NCBI GenBank assembly: GCA_028278645.1
Contig: JANQDZ010000047.1
Coordinates: 124,001-188,000 of the forward strand
Reading direction: 5' to 3'
DNA: 64,000 nt
DNA from: Longimicrobiales bacterium
GTDB lineage: Bacteria; Gemmatimonadota; Gemmatimonadetes; Longimicrobiales; Gaopeijiaceae
Shown: positions 43,282 through 51,302 of the stretch, in pieces
Position numbering within the stretch: position 1 is the stretch's first letter
Layout of the letters: each line of letters begins with the position of its first letter
The notes under the pieces: model-generated
Told to the model about the DNA's origin: nothing
What the model saw: the letters and a program-made list of their open reading frames with translations, nothing else
Database searches by the model: none
Made by a program: the position numbers and the translations under genes

Positions 43282-45015
43282 GTGAACTGCCTCGACCACG
43301 TTCGCCTGAGCCTTGTTCTACCATTGTCTCTGGCACTGACGGCCTGTGGCGGGGAACGTACTCAGCCTTTGGCCGACCTTGTCATCACGGGTGCCCGGGT
43401 ATTGACCCTGGATGAGTCCATGCCGGAGGGTGAGGCCTTGGCGGTCCGGGGGAACGAGATCCTGGCCGTGGGTACGGCGGAGGAGATCGGGCCTTTTGTC
43501 GGCGACGGGACGCGAGTCATCGAGCTCGATCCCCAGCACCTGGTCCTACCTGGGCTCATCGATGCCCATGGCCACTACATGAGTCTGGGTGAATCTCTCC
43601 TGCAGCTGGACCTCCGCTCTCCAAGGACCTGGGACGAGATCGTGGCTCTGGTGGCCGAGGCCGCCGCCGATGCCCAACCCGGGGAGTGGATCGTCGGGCG
43701 GGGGTGGCACCAGGACAAATGGGCTTCGCCTCCTGTTCCCTCGATCGAAGGCCTCCCGACTCACACTAGCCTGAGTGCTGCCAGTCCCGACAACCCGGTC
43801 ATGCTGATCCACGTCAGCGGCCATGGCGTGTTCGTCAACCAGCGGGCTCTCGACCTTATTGGCGTGTCCGCGGCCACCCCTGATCCCAAAGGCGGAGAGT
43901 TTGTGAGGGACACCCAGGGGAATCCCACGGGAATGCTCAGGGAAACAGCACAGGAGTTCGCCCGGGCCGCCGTGGCCGAATGGGAAGGCTCGAGGTCGGC
44001 TGAGGAGATCGATTCCTACCGTCGTCGACAGGTGGAGCTTGCCGGGGCCAACGCGGTGGAGAATGGAATCACGGAGTTCCACGATATGGGTGCTACCTTC
44101 GAGACCATCGACTTCTTCAAGACGATGGCCGATGAAGGAGCCCTCCCTCTCCGGCTTTACGTCCATATCGAAGAGCCGGCCGAGCGCCTCGAGGACCGCC
44201 TCCCCGACTACCGTCTGGTGGGCTATGGAAACGGTTTCCTGACGGTGCGAGGGATCGGTGAGAAAGTCCTGGATGGTGCTTTGGGGGTCCACGGCGGCTG
44301 GCTCCTGGAGCCGTACGCTGATATGCCCAGGACGAGTGGCTTCAACGTGACCCCCATTGACGATATTCGCAGGTCCGCAGAGCTGGCGGCGGAGCACGGC
44401 TTCCAGATGGCCATCCAGGGCATCGGCGACCGGGCCGCCCGTGAGTTGTTCGATATCTATGAAGGGGTCTTCGAGGCCAACCCGGAGCTGGAAGACCTCC
44501 GCTGGCGCATCGAGCATTGCCAGGTCATTCATCCCGACGACATGAGGCGATTCCGAGGGCTCGGTGTGATCGCCTCGATCCGGGGGGTTTTTGCGACTTC
44601 CGATGGGCCTTGGGTGACGTCGCGCCTGGGTGTGGAGCGCACACAAGAGCGCGGCTACGCCTATCGATCCATGTTCGACGCCGGGGCAACGGTGATCAAC
44701 GGGACGGATCCGCCTGTGGAAGACATCAATCCCATGGTGAACTTCTACCTCTCTGTCACTCGGGTGATGGAGGATGGCGACGTATTCCTCCCCGATCAAC
44801 GGCTTACGCGGGAACAGGCGCTGGCCACCTATACGGTCAACCCGGCCTACGCCGCATTCGAGGAGGACATCAAGGGTACACTCACCCCGGGGAAGCTCGC
44901 TGATATCACAATTCTATCCGGGGATATCATGACGATCCCGGAGACCGAGATCCCCGATGTGGAGGTCCTCTATACCATCATCGGTGGAGAGGTGAGGTAC
45001 TCGGCGGGGCGGTAA
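43282..45015 (+). CDS. YtcJ-like amidohydrolase lipoprotein
   Basis: 577 residues, GTG start with GGAGG eight bases ahead, four bases after the CocE stop. The lipobox is LALTAC. Amidohydrolase family 3 features: LVITGARVLTLDESMPEGEA, the metal site LPGLIDAHGHYMSLGESL, IVGRGWHQDKW, IQGIGDRAARELFD, RIEHCQVIHPDD, and the closing GKLADITILSGDIMTIPE. These exported or cytoplasmic metal hydrolases act on amides, but few substrates are known. The lipoprotein signal puts this one in the envelope. Operon partner of the CocE hydrolase. Confidence 0.88.
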   Translation: MNCLDHVRLSLVLPLSLALTACGGERTQPLADLVITGARVLTLDESMPEGEALAVRGNEILAVGTAEEIGPFVGDGTRVIELDPQHLVLPGLIDAHGHYMSLGESLLQLDLRSPRTWDEIVALVAEAAADAQPGEWIVGRGWHQDKWASPPVPSIEGLPTHTSLSAASPDNPVMLIHVSGHGVFVNQRALDLIGVSAATPDPKGGEFVRDTQGNPTGMLRETAQEFARAAVAEWEGSRSAEEIDSYRRRQVELAGANAVENGITEFHDMGATFETIDFFKTMADEGALPLRLYVHIEEPAERLEDRLPDYRLVGYGNGFLTVRGIGEKVLDGALGVHGGWLLEPYADMPRTSGFNVTPIDDIRRSAELAAEHGFQMAIQGIGDRAARELFDIYEGVFEANPELEDLRWRIEHCQVIHPDDMRRFRGLGVIASIRGVFATSDGPWVTSRLGVERTQERGYAYRSMFDAGATVINGTDPPVEDINPMVNFYLSVTRVMEDGDVFLPDQRLTREQALATYTVNPAYAAFEEDIKGTLTPGKLADITILSGDIMTIPETEIPDVEVLYTIIGGEVRYSAGR

Positions 45016-45024
45016 CGCCCCGCC
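45003..45024 (+). terminator. GC-rich hairpin overlapping the amidohydrolase stop codon
   Basis: GGCGGGGCG pairs perfectly with CGCCCCGCC; the four-base loop GTAA contains the TAA stop. No T-run follows, so termination may depend on another factor, or the hairpin may protect the mRNA end. Confidence 0.55.
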
Positions 45025-45120
45025 TGCCTTCCGCAGCGGACCGGCCCAGGCTTTCGGCCCTCTTCGCACGCAATCCCCGCGCAACCTGAAACTCCCCTCC
45101 GGCATCTAACGTAGAGTATG

Positions 45121-45143
45121 GAGATTTCGTCACACGAAGTATC
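45121..45143. promoter_or_regulatory. Imperfect palindrome upstream of the second padR
   Basis: TTCGT-CAC-ACGAA core, with eight of eleven pairs complementary over 23 bases, about 95 bases upstream of padR. It is a candidate operator; TTTCGT also occurs upstream of the third padR at 56072. Confidence 0.4.
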
Positions 45144-45171
45144 ATCTGGCGAAATAAAACCGGGCGAATCC

Positions 45172-45200
45172 CCTCCCGGACGGGGAGGATGGTCCTCCCC
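45172..45200 (+). promoter_or_regulatory. Two mutually exclusive hairpins in the padR leader
   Basis: CCTCCC (45172-45177) can pair with GGGAGG (45183-45188), or GGGGAGGA (45182-45189) can pair perfectly with TCCTCCCC (45193-45200). The shared arm means only one forms at a time. It lies 36 bases before the padR start. Confidence 0.4.
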
Positions 45201-45236
45201 GGAGTTCACTCGTAGGGAGACGATCAAGGGCACGGC

Positions 45237-45578
45237 ATGTTCAACTCAGACTTGAAGAGGGGGAGCCTGGAGCTCCTCATCCTTTCCTCCCTAGAGGGCG
45301 GCCGCCGCCATGGGTATGAGATCGGAAAACAGTTGGAATACCGATCAGGTGGCCGGCTCGAGTTTAAGGTTTCGACTCTCTACTCGATCCTGTACCGCAT
45401 GGAGGACAGGGGGTGGATCAAGGGGCGATGGGTGGAGAAGAAGGGTGAGCGAAGGAGGTGTTACTACACCCTCACGCCTTCGGGGGCCGCTGAGTTGGAT
45501 CGGCAACGCCAGGAATGGGATGCTTTCTCTGCAATGGTTAACAAGATCATTGGTCCGGAACCGGCGGGAGGTTGGTGA
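45237..45578 (+). CDS. PadR-family regulator of the downstream ADOP permease
   Basis: 113 residues. MFNSDLKRGSLELLILSSL and GGRRHGYEIGKQLEYRSGG lead into the recognition helix KVSTLYSILYRMEDRGWI, and the wing is ERRRCYYTLT. This is the short PadR form typical next to ADOP permeases. Its TGA overlaps the permease ATG (TGATG), so the two are translationally coupled. Confidence 0.93.
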   Translation: MFNSDLKRGSLELLILSSLEGGRRHGYEIGKQLEYRSGGRLEFKVSTLYSILYRMEDRGWIKGRWVEKKGERRRCYYTLTPSGAAELDRQRQEWDAFSAMVNKIIGPEPAGGW

Positions 45579-48358
45579 TGCGAGACTGGAAGATCTGGTT
45601 ACGGGAGAACCTCGAGTTGCCCAAGATGGCCAACGGCCGGGACAGCAGGGTTCTCGAAGAGCTTGCCGATCACCTGGAGGAGATGCAGGCGGAGTCCTTG
45701 GCACGGGGAAAGACCCCGGCCGAGGCGGAAGCCGAGACGCTGGCCTGGCTGGGTGATCCGGCCGAAGCCTCGAAAGAGCTTCTGAAGTGTGAACCCGGGC
45801 ACGTCAGGGCTCAGATGAGTCGTTGGGCGGAGGAGAGGGAAGAGCTGTTGCGTCAGAAGGGTGGCCTGTGGGTTCCCTTCGCCGACTTGGGCCGGGATCT
45901 CCGTTTGGCCCTCAGGGGGTTGGCCCGGAAACCCCTCTTCTCCGGGGTGGCCGTCCTTGTCCTGACACTGGGGATCGGGGCCACCAGCGCCATCTTCACC
46001 CTGATGGACGCGGTGGTCTTCTCGCCCCTTCCTTTTGAAGATTCGGATCGCCTACTGGCTGTTCAGCACGCCGCCCCCGGGAGGGGTATGGACGACGTGG
46101 GCCAGTGCGCCGCCTGGCACTTCACCTACATCGATGAGGCCCAGTCGTTCGAGGAGTTGGGGATGTTCACTGGGTGGGGCACTTTCTCCGTGACGGGAAG
46201 GGGAGATCCGGAAGCCCTTCAGGCCCTCCAGGTCACGAGCGGTGTCTTTCCGGCAATCCGAGTCAATCCCCTGGTTGGGAGGGTTTTCAACGAGGACGAC
46301 ATGGACCCCGACGGGCCGGCCACCATCATGCTCTCCGAGGGGTACTGGAGGAGCCGGTACGGCGGAGACCCTGACGTAGTGGGTCAAACCCTTCAGGTCG
46401 ACGGGGTCACCCGTGAGATCATCGGCGTAATGCCTCGGGAGATACGGGCCCTGGGGTACGACCCCTCACTCATCCTCCCGCTCCGGTTCCGGCGTGCGAG
46501 CCTCTTTGTCGGAAACATCGGATACGATGCGGTGGCCCGGTTGCGGGACGGGGTGACCGTGGAAGAGGCTCACGCCGACCTTACCCGTGTCATGCCACAG
46601 GCCTGGGAGAAATTCCCCGGTGGTCCAGTTGCCAGCTCGAGTGATCCGTCACTTTACCAGGTGGATCTACGGTCCCTGAAAACCGACCTGGTGGGTTCGA
46701 CCGCGAACCTCCTCTGGATTCTCCTGGGAGGTGTGAGCGTGGTCCTACTGATTGCTTGCGCAAACGTGGCCAACCTCTTCCTCGTCAGAGCTGAGGGGAA
46801 AGACGGAGAGATGGCCGTTCGAACTGCCATGGGGGCCACCCGGGGCCGGATCACCTGGGAGTACCTGAAAGAAAGCCTCCTTCTGGGTGTCCTGGGCGGA
46901 CTCGGGGGATTGGTGTTGGCCCAGGCGGGCCTCAGAAGCATCCTTGCCATGGCTCCCTCGAATCTCCCGCGGGTCGACGAGGTTTCCCTTGATTCCACCG
47001 TGCTCCTTTTCACCCTGGTGATCTCCCTCGGCGCCGGGTTTTTCTTCGGAATGTTTCCCATGCTCCGGCGGGGAAAGGACGATCTGGTGTACGGCTTGAA
47101 GGAGGGCGGCCGGGGCGGCATGCGGGATCGTGGACGACACCGTACGCAGAATCTCCTCGCCATCAGCCAGATGGCTCTTGCCCTTGTGCTGTTGGTGGGC
47201 TCCGGCCTCATGCTCCGGAGCTTCCAGTCTCTTCGGGGCCGGGACCCGGGCTTCGGAGGCGCTGAAGAGATCCTGGCCCTCCAGCTCTACCTTCCCCAGA
47301 GTGAGGCCCCAACCGGGAGCGATGTCGCCAGCACCTATGAGAACATCGCCAGGAGGTTGGCCGAGATCCCCGGCGTGTCGTCGGTCGGATTGGCTACGTC
47401 CATCCCCATGCACGGCGGGGGGAATGTGAACCCCTTCCTCGTCCGTGGTCAGGAGATGGACGAGGAGGGTGCCCGAATCTCTCGCCGTCACAAGTGGATC
47501 GGGCCCAACTACCTCGAGACCATGCGGATTCCTCTGCTCATGGGCCGGAACGTCACCTGGGACGATGTCCGCGCCCGGGCCCCCGTGGCTCTCCTATCCG
47601 AGACCTTGGCCCGCGAGGTATTCGGGTCGGCAAGGGAGGCTTTGGGACAGTACGTGGCGGCTAGGCCCGACCCTCCGGCCTGGAAAGAGGTTATCGGCAT
47701 CGTTGCTGATGTCCGGGAGGACGGAATCGATCAAGACTATCCCGACCTGGTTTATTGGCCGCACGTCACCTTGGGCTTCTGGGAAGGTAACGCGGCCGAC
47801 CAGGTCCAGGTCTGGCGCGGTGCGGCCTTCTCCATCCGGAGCAGTCGCATCCACACTGCTGGATTCCAGGAGGATGTAGAGAACGCGATCTGGGAAATCA
47901 GCCCGAACCTGCCGCTAACGAACGTGCGGCCCATGGACGGGGTTTTGGCGGACTCCATGGCCGATACCTCCTTCGCCATGATTCTCCTCGGCATAGCCGG
48001 GATCGTGGCGTTGATCCTAGGCCTCGTGGGGGTCTACGGTGTGATCTCCTATGCCGTCAGCCAGCGACGGGGCGAGCTAGGTATGCGTATGGCCCTGGGC
48101 GCGCAGCCCGGCCAGGTGAAAGCGATGGTTTTGAAGCAGGGAGCGGTCCTGGCCGGCGTCGGTGTGGGGTTGGGGCTGTTGGTGGCCTTCGGCGTTACGC
48201 GTCTCATGACGTCGCTCCTCTTCGGAGTGACCGCGGCCGACCCACTGACCTTCGGCGTCGTTGCCGTGGGCCTCTTGGCGGTTGCCCTCCTCGCCAGTTA
48301 CTTGCCGGCCCGTCGTGCCTCCAGGGTCGATCCCATGACGGCGCTCCGGGTGGACTGA
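45578..48358 (+). CDS. ADOP-family permease, partner of the second PadR
   Basis: 926 residues from the ATG overlapping the padR stop, with GGGAGG six bases ahead. The N-terminal cytoplasmic prefix (RVLEELADHLEEMQAESLAR, to about 80) is the ADOP signature with HLEEM. TM1 is at about 125 (FSGVAVLVLTLGIGATSAIF). Two MacB-like periplasmic cores and two FtsX domains follow (GEMAVRTAMGATRGRI, GELGMRMALGAQPGQV), ending YLPARRASRVDPMTALRVD. No ATPase is adjacent. The cargo or signal is unknown. Confidence 0.92.
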   Translation: MRDWKIWLRENLELPKMANGRDSRVLEELADHLEEMQAESLARGKTPAEAEAETLAWLGDPAEASKELLKCEPGHVRAQMSRWAEEREELLRQKGGLWVPFADLGRDLRLALRGLARKPLFSGVAVLVLTLGIGATSAIFTLMDAVVFSPLPFEDSDRLLAVQHAAPGRGMDDVGQCAAWHFTYIDEAQSFEELGMFTGWGTFSVTGRGDPEALQALQVTSGVFPAIRVNPLVGRVFNEDDMDPDGPATIMLSEGYWRSRYGGDPDVVGQTLQVDGVTREIIGVMPREIRALGYDPSLILPLRFRRASLFVGNIGYDAVARLRDGVTVEEAHADLTRVMPQAWEKFPGGPVASSSDPSLYQVDLRSLKTDLVGSTANLLWILLGGVSVVLLIACANVANLFLVRAEGKDGEMAVRTAMGATRGRITWEYLKESLLLGVLGGLGGLVLAQAGLRSILAMAPSNLPRVDEVSLDSTVLLFTLVISLGAGFFFGMFPMLRRGKDDLVYGLKEGGRGGMRDRGRHRTQNLLAISQMALALVLLVGSGLMLRSFQSLRGRDPGFGGAEEILALQLYLPQSEAPTGSDVASTYENIARRLAEIPGVSSVGLATSIPMHGGGNVNPFLVRGQEMDEEGARISRRHKWIGPNYLETMRIPLLMGRNVTWDDVRARAPVALLSETLAREVFGSAREALGQYVAARPDPPAWKEVIGIVADVREDGIDQDYPDLVYWPHVTLGFWEGNAADQVQVWRGAAFSIRSSRIHTAGFQEDVENAIWEISPNLPLTNVRPMDGVLADSMADTSFAMILLGIAGIVALILGLVGVYGVISYAVSQRRGELGMRMALGAQPGQVKAMVLKQGAVLAGVGVGLGLLVAFGVTRLMTSLLFGVTAADPLTFGVVAVGLLAVALLASYLPARRASRVDPMTALRVD

Positions 48359-48408
48359 GAAAGGGAAGGGTTTTGGGCCCGCCGGTCCGGACTCCCCTTC
48401 GCGAGAGG

Positions 48409-48646
48409 ACCATGCGCTTCGCTACTGGACACTCGCTCAGGGAAGCCCGAACCACCGGGCCCTCCCTGTCTGGACCTAGACGGAACCACCCTCGCCCGCG
48501 GAGCCCGGGAAGGTATTGAGGAACGGGCCACCGGGGTTTCCGAGCCCGCCTCCAGGAGCGTAGCGGATGGCCTTGCGGGTGCAGTGAAACGTCCGACGCC
48601 CCGGCGTCCCGTTTTCGGGAGAACCATGCGCTTCGCTACTGGACAC
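48409..48646. repeat. 24-bp direct repeat pair with adjacent hairpins
   Basis: ACCATGCGCTTCGCTACTGG-ACAC is identical at 48409-48432 and 48623-48646, 214 bases apart. On the minus strand each copy is followed by a short hairpin: imperfect CTCTC/GGGAG beside copy one, perfect TCCCG/CGGGA with an AAAA loop (48607-48620) beside copy two, which is next to GACGCC-CC-GGCGTC (48595-48608). The whole spacer 48359-48685 between the ADOP and AEC genes has no supported gene. Confidence 0.75.
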
Positions 48647-48685
48647 CCGACCACGGGAACCGGGCCGACGGCCTTCAATCCACCC

Positions 48686-49618
48686 CTACTGGAACAGGTA
48701 GAGAACCGTCGAGAGGGTGATCAGGGAGAAGACGTTGGTGAGGAACACCGTCCGGGCCGCCACGCCAGGGGCTGCGGAATAGCGGGCACCAAATAGGTAC
48801 ACGTTGATCCCGCTGGGCATGGCGGCCATGGTAACGGCCACCGGAACCCAGATGCCATCCAAGCCGAACACCGGAACCGCCAGAATCCAGACTAGGATCG
48901 GGTGGACGAGGAGCTTCAGGCTGGAGAGGAAGAGGGCTGGCGGAACGTCTCCGGTAATGGGGTAAGCTGCCAGCGATGCTCCGAGGGCGAAGAGTGCCGT
49001 GGGAACCGCCGCACTTCCCAGCAGTTCGGCCACTCGATCGATGGGTCCCGGGATGGTCCATCCCGCGAGGTTCATCAAAAGGCCCAACAGAATGCCCAGG
49101 ATGATGGGATTCTGGAAAAGCTCCAGCGCAACGCTTTTTGTCTGCCCCACCACCGTTACCTCGCTCCCTTTTCCGGCCTGTATGAGTCCCGCGGTCAGGG
49201 ACATCAGGATCGGTCCATGGAAAGCGATTATCAGGAGCGTCGGGACCGTCGCCTCCGGGCCGTAGGCTGTGAAGAGAATCGGGATCCCGATCAGGACCGT
49301 GTTGGAGAAACACGCCCCCATCCCGAAGATGGCCTGGTCCGCCAACGATCGTTTGAAGACCCTCCTTCCGAGAACGAAGCCTGCCACGAACACGGCGACT
49401 GCACCCCCGAAGTAGGAGAGCAGGAAAGCCCACTGGATGTCAGGTGGGAGGGTGGTCTGCGAGAGACTTCGGAACAGGAGGACCGGGATGGCGAAGTTGA
49501 AGACGAAAAGGACCAGACCTTTCACTCCTCCGTCGTCCAAAACTTTCAGCTTTACCGCCAGGGCGCCCAGCGCCATTACGCCGAAAACAGGGCCGACCAC
49601 CTCGAGGAGTATGGTCAT
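48686..49618 (-). CDS. AEC (auxin efflux carrier) family transporter
   Basis: 310 residues with about ten TM helices in two inverted halves (GVMALGALAVKLKVL, FNFAIPVLLFRSL, FSNTVLIGIPILFTAYG, then the second half ending VFLTNVFSLITLSTVLYLF). Bacterial AEC proteins export or import small carboxylates such as malate or malonate; the substrate cannot be read from sequence. GAGGTGG precedes the ATG. Inner membrane. Confidence 0.9.
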   Translation of the reverse strand: MTILLEVVGPVFGVMALGALAVKLKVLDDGGVKGLVLFVFNFAIPVLLFRSLSQTTLPPDIQWAFLLSYFGGAVAVFVAGFVLGRRVFKRSLADQAIFGMGACFSNTVLIGIPILFTAYGPEATVPTLLIIAFHGPILMSLTAGLIQAGKGSEVTVVGQTKSVALELFQNPIILGILLGLLMNLAGWTIPGPIDRVAELLGSAAVPTALFALGASLAAYPITGDVPPALFLSSLKLLVHPILVWILAVPVFGLDGIWVPVAVTMAAMPSGINVYLFGARYSAAPGVAARTVFLTNVFSLITLSTVLYLFQ

Positions 49619-49654
49619 TCGGCCACCTCAGAACCGCGTGGGGCTGGAAAACCT

Positions 49655-49684
49655 CGGGCCCGGGAGGCTTCCCCCCCGGGCCCG
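49655..49684 (-). terminator. Terminator of the OmpA gene
   Basis: CGGGCCCGGG (49655-49664) pairs perfectly with 49675-49684; on the minus strand GAGGTTTTCC follows. It lies 26 bases after the OmpA stop. Confidence 0.75.
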
Positions 49685-49710
49685 CACAACCAGATCAACG
49701 AGGTCAGCTA

Positions 49711-51078
49711 CTAAAGCGTGATGACCTTGATCTCCACCCGGCGGTTCATGCGACGGCCTTCCCGGGTGTCGTTGGTGTCGATGGGCTGACCTTCACCGAA
49801 CTGGCGGACGGTGAACTGGCCGGCAGACAGGTCGGAGAAGTTCTCCAGGAGCCAATCCCGGACTGCTTCTGCCCGGCGCTGGCTCAGGCCCATGTTGTAC
49901 TCTTCTGGGCCAGTCGCGTCGGTATGACCATGGACCTCGATGTCCGCGTCCATGATGGTGATCAGGACGGCCCCGATCTCCCGCAACCTCGCCTCACCAT
50001 CGTCCGTGATGACGGTGGAGTCGAAGTTGAAGAACACGTCCTCGAAGGTGTAGGAGATCACCTCGGGCTCAGGCTCAGGAATCGGGCAGCCCTGCCGATC
50101 GACCTCCACTCCCCTCGGAGTGTTGGGGCAGCGGTCCTGGTAGTCGAACACTCCGTCGCCGTCAGAGTCCAGCGGGCAACCCTGGGCGTCCACCGGAGCA
50201 CCGGCGGGGGTGTTCGGGCAGTTGTCCATGTAGTCGGCAACGCCGTCACCGTCGGAATCCAGGGGGCAGCCCCGGGAGTCCACCGCTGCACCGGCGGGGG
50301 TGTTCGGGCACTCGTCCAGGTAGTCGTAAACCCCGTCACCATCGGTGTCGAAGGGGCATCCGTCCTCGTCCACCTCAACACCAACCGGCGTGTCCGGGCA
50401 GAGATCCTTCTTGTCCTTTACCCCGTCGCCGTCCGTGTCCTTGGACCCGAAGAAGTAGGAGATCCCACCCGAGATGGAGTAACCCCAGAAGGTCTCGTTG
50501 GCCGTGAAGCCGGAGACGGACTGGGTCACGTCTTCCATGGCGGTGGGGATGTTCCAACCCCGGAAGTCACCGGTGAGGGCGATGTTCTCTTTCAGGTAGA
50601 GCTTCACTCCCCCGCCGTAGGTGTATCCAAAATCCATCTCGGAGTCGTGATCCTCAGGAGCCCAGGTCACCAGGGAGAGGCCGGCGACACCATAGATGTC
50701 GAAACGCTCATGGAGAGGGAGCGTCAGACCGACAAGACCACTCCCGAAAATCGCGTTGAGGTCCGTCACGAACCCCCCTTCGGGTGCCATGTCCAGCGGT
50801 ACAAATCTCCCATCCAGCCCCAAGAAGGTCCCGAAGGGCCCGATGGTGGTGGGCAGATGGTAGTTCAGCCCGGCTCCAAACATGACGTTTTGATCCGGAT
50901 CGATATAGAAGACGCTACCGTCGGGATCGAACTCGAAGTCGTCGTCGAACCCGCCTGCGAACAGGTTGATCTCCCACGGACCACGATCATTGGGCTGGAC
51001 CTTCTGCCCTTCGACCGTCGCGGCTGGGAGGAGGAACAGGAGGGCCAAGACAAGAGCCCAGATGGATCGGGTGTGCAT
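49711..51078 (-). CDS. OmpA-family outer-membrane protein with thrombospondin type 3 repeats
   Basis: 455 residues from ATG 51078, which starts the signal peptide (WALVLALLFLLPAATVEG); the upstream 30 codons are leader. Residues about 30-220 are a beta-barrel. About 225-345 holds four Ca-binding TSP3-type repeats, each DTDGDG or DSDGDG followed by D/E-x-CPNTPAG-x-x-VD and GCP. The C-terminal OmpA domain shows EVHGHTDATGPEEYNMGLSQ, RAEAVRDWL and FGEGQPI, binding peptidoglycan. It anchors the outer membrane to the wall. A 20-bp palindrome and an A8 tract lie in its upstream region. Confidence 0.93.
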   Translation of the reverse strand: MHTRSIWALVLALLFLLPAATVEGQKVQPNDRGPWEINLFAGGFDDDFEFDPDGSVFYIDPDQNVMFGAGLNYHLPTTIGPFGTFLGLDGRFVPLDMAPEGGFVTDLNAIFGSGLVGLTLPLHERFDIYGVAGLSLVTWAPEDHDSEMDFGYTYGGGVKLYLKENIALTGDFRGWNIPTAMEDVTQSVSGFTANETFWGYSISGGISYFFGSKDTDGDGVKDKKDLCPDTPVGVEVDEDGCPFDTDGDGVYDYLDECPNTPAGAAVDSRGCPLDSDGDGVADYMDNCPNTPAGAPVDAQGCPLDSDGDGVFDYQDRCPNTPRGVEVDRQGCPIPEPEPEVISYTFEDVFFNFDSTVITDDGEARLREIGAVLITIMDADIEVHGHTDATGPEEYNMGLSQRRAEAVRDWLLENFSDLSAGQFTVRQFGEGQPIDTNDTREGRRMNRRVEIKVITL

Positions 51079-51141
51079 GTTGAGCCTTTCGTTCGAAGTA
51101 TGGGTCCAAAAAAAACCGTAATCAGATCTTAATCCCACTCG

Positions 51142-51161
51142 AATTCCTTTCGAGAGGAATT
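51142..51161. promoter_or_regulatory. Near-perfect 20-bp palindrome upstream of the OmpA gene
   Basis: AATTCCT and AGGAATT arms, with nine of ten pairs complementary and one G-T pair. It is centred about 74 bases upstream of the start on the minus strand, with A/T-rich flanks, so it may overlap the promoter. Confidence 0.5.
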
Positions 51162-51219
51162 TTATCAATTCTGACGCTCTCTACAACATCCGTTTCCGAA
51201 TTAGACATTTCAGTAGGCC

Positions 51220-51245
51220 CCCGGGTCACATAGCCGTGACCCGGG
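51220..51245 (-). terminator. Hairpin after the M3 peptidase gene
   Basis: CCCGGGTCAC pairs perfectly with GTGACCCGGG around six bases, 58 bases after the peptidase stop. No U-tract follows on either strand. Confidence 0.55.
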
Positions 51246-51302
51246 TTCCCGCCTAATCTGTGGCTTCACATGCCTCAGAATCAATGGGTTCCTTGAATGT
51301 TC

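Noticed and set aside
43546-44799. 417-codon open frame on the minus strand
   Set aside because: Antisense to the amidohydrolase, with no recognisable motif or ribosome site.
48298-48678. 126-codon open frame through the direct repeats
   Set aside because: It runs into the ADOP gene end, has no ribosome site and no protein-like pattern; the repeat is better read as DNA or RNA.
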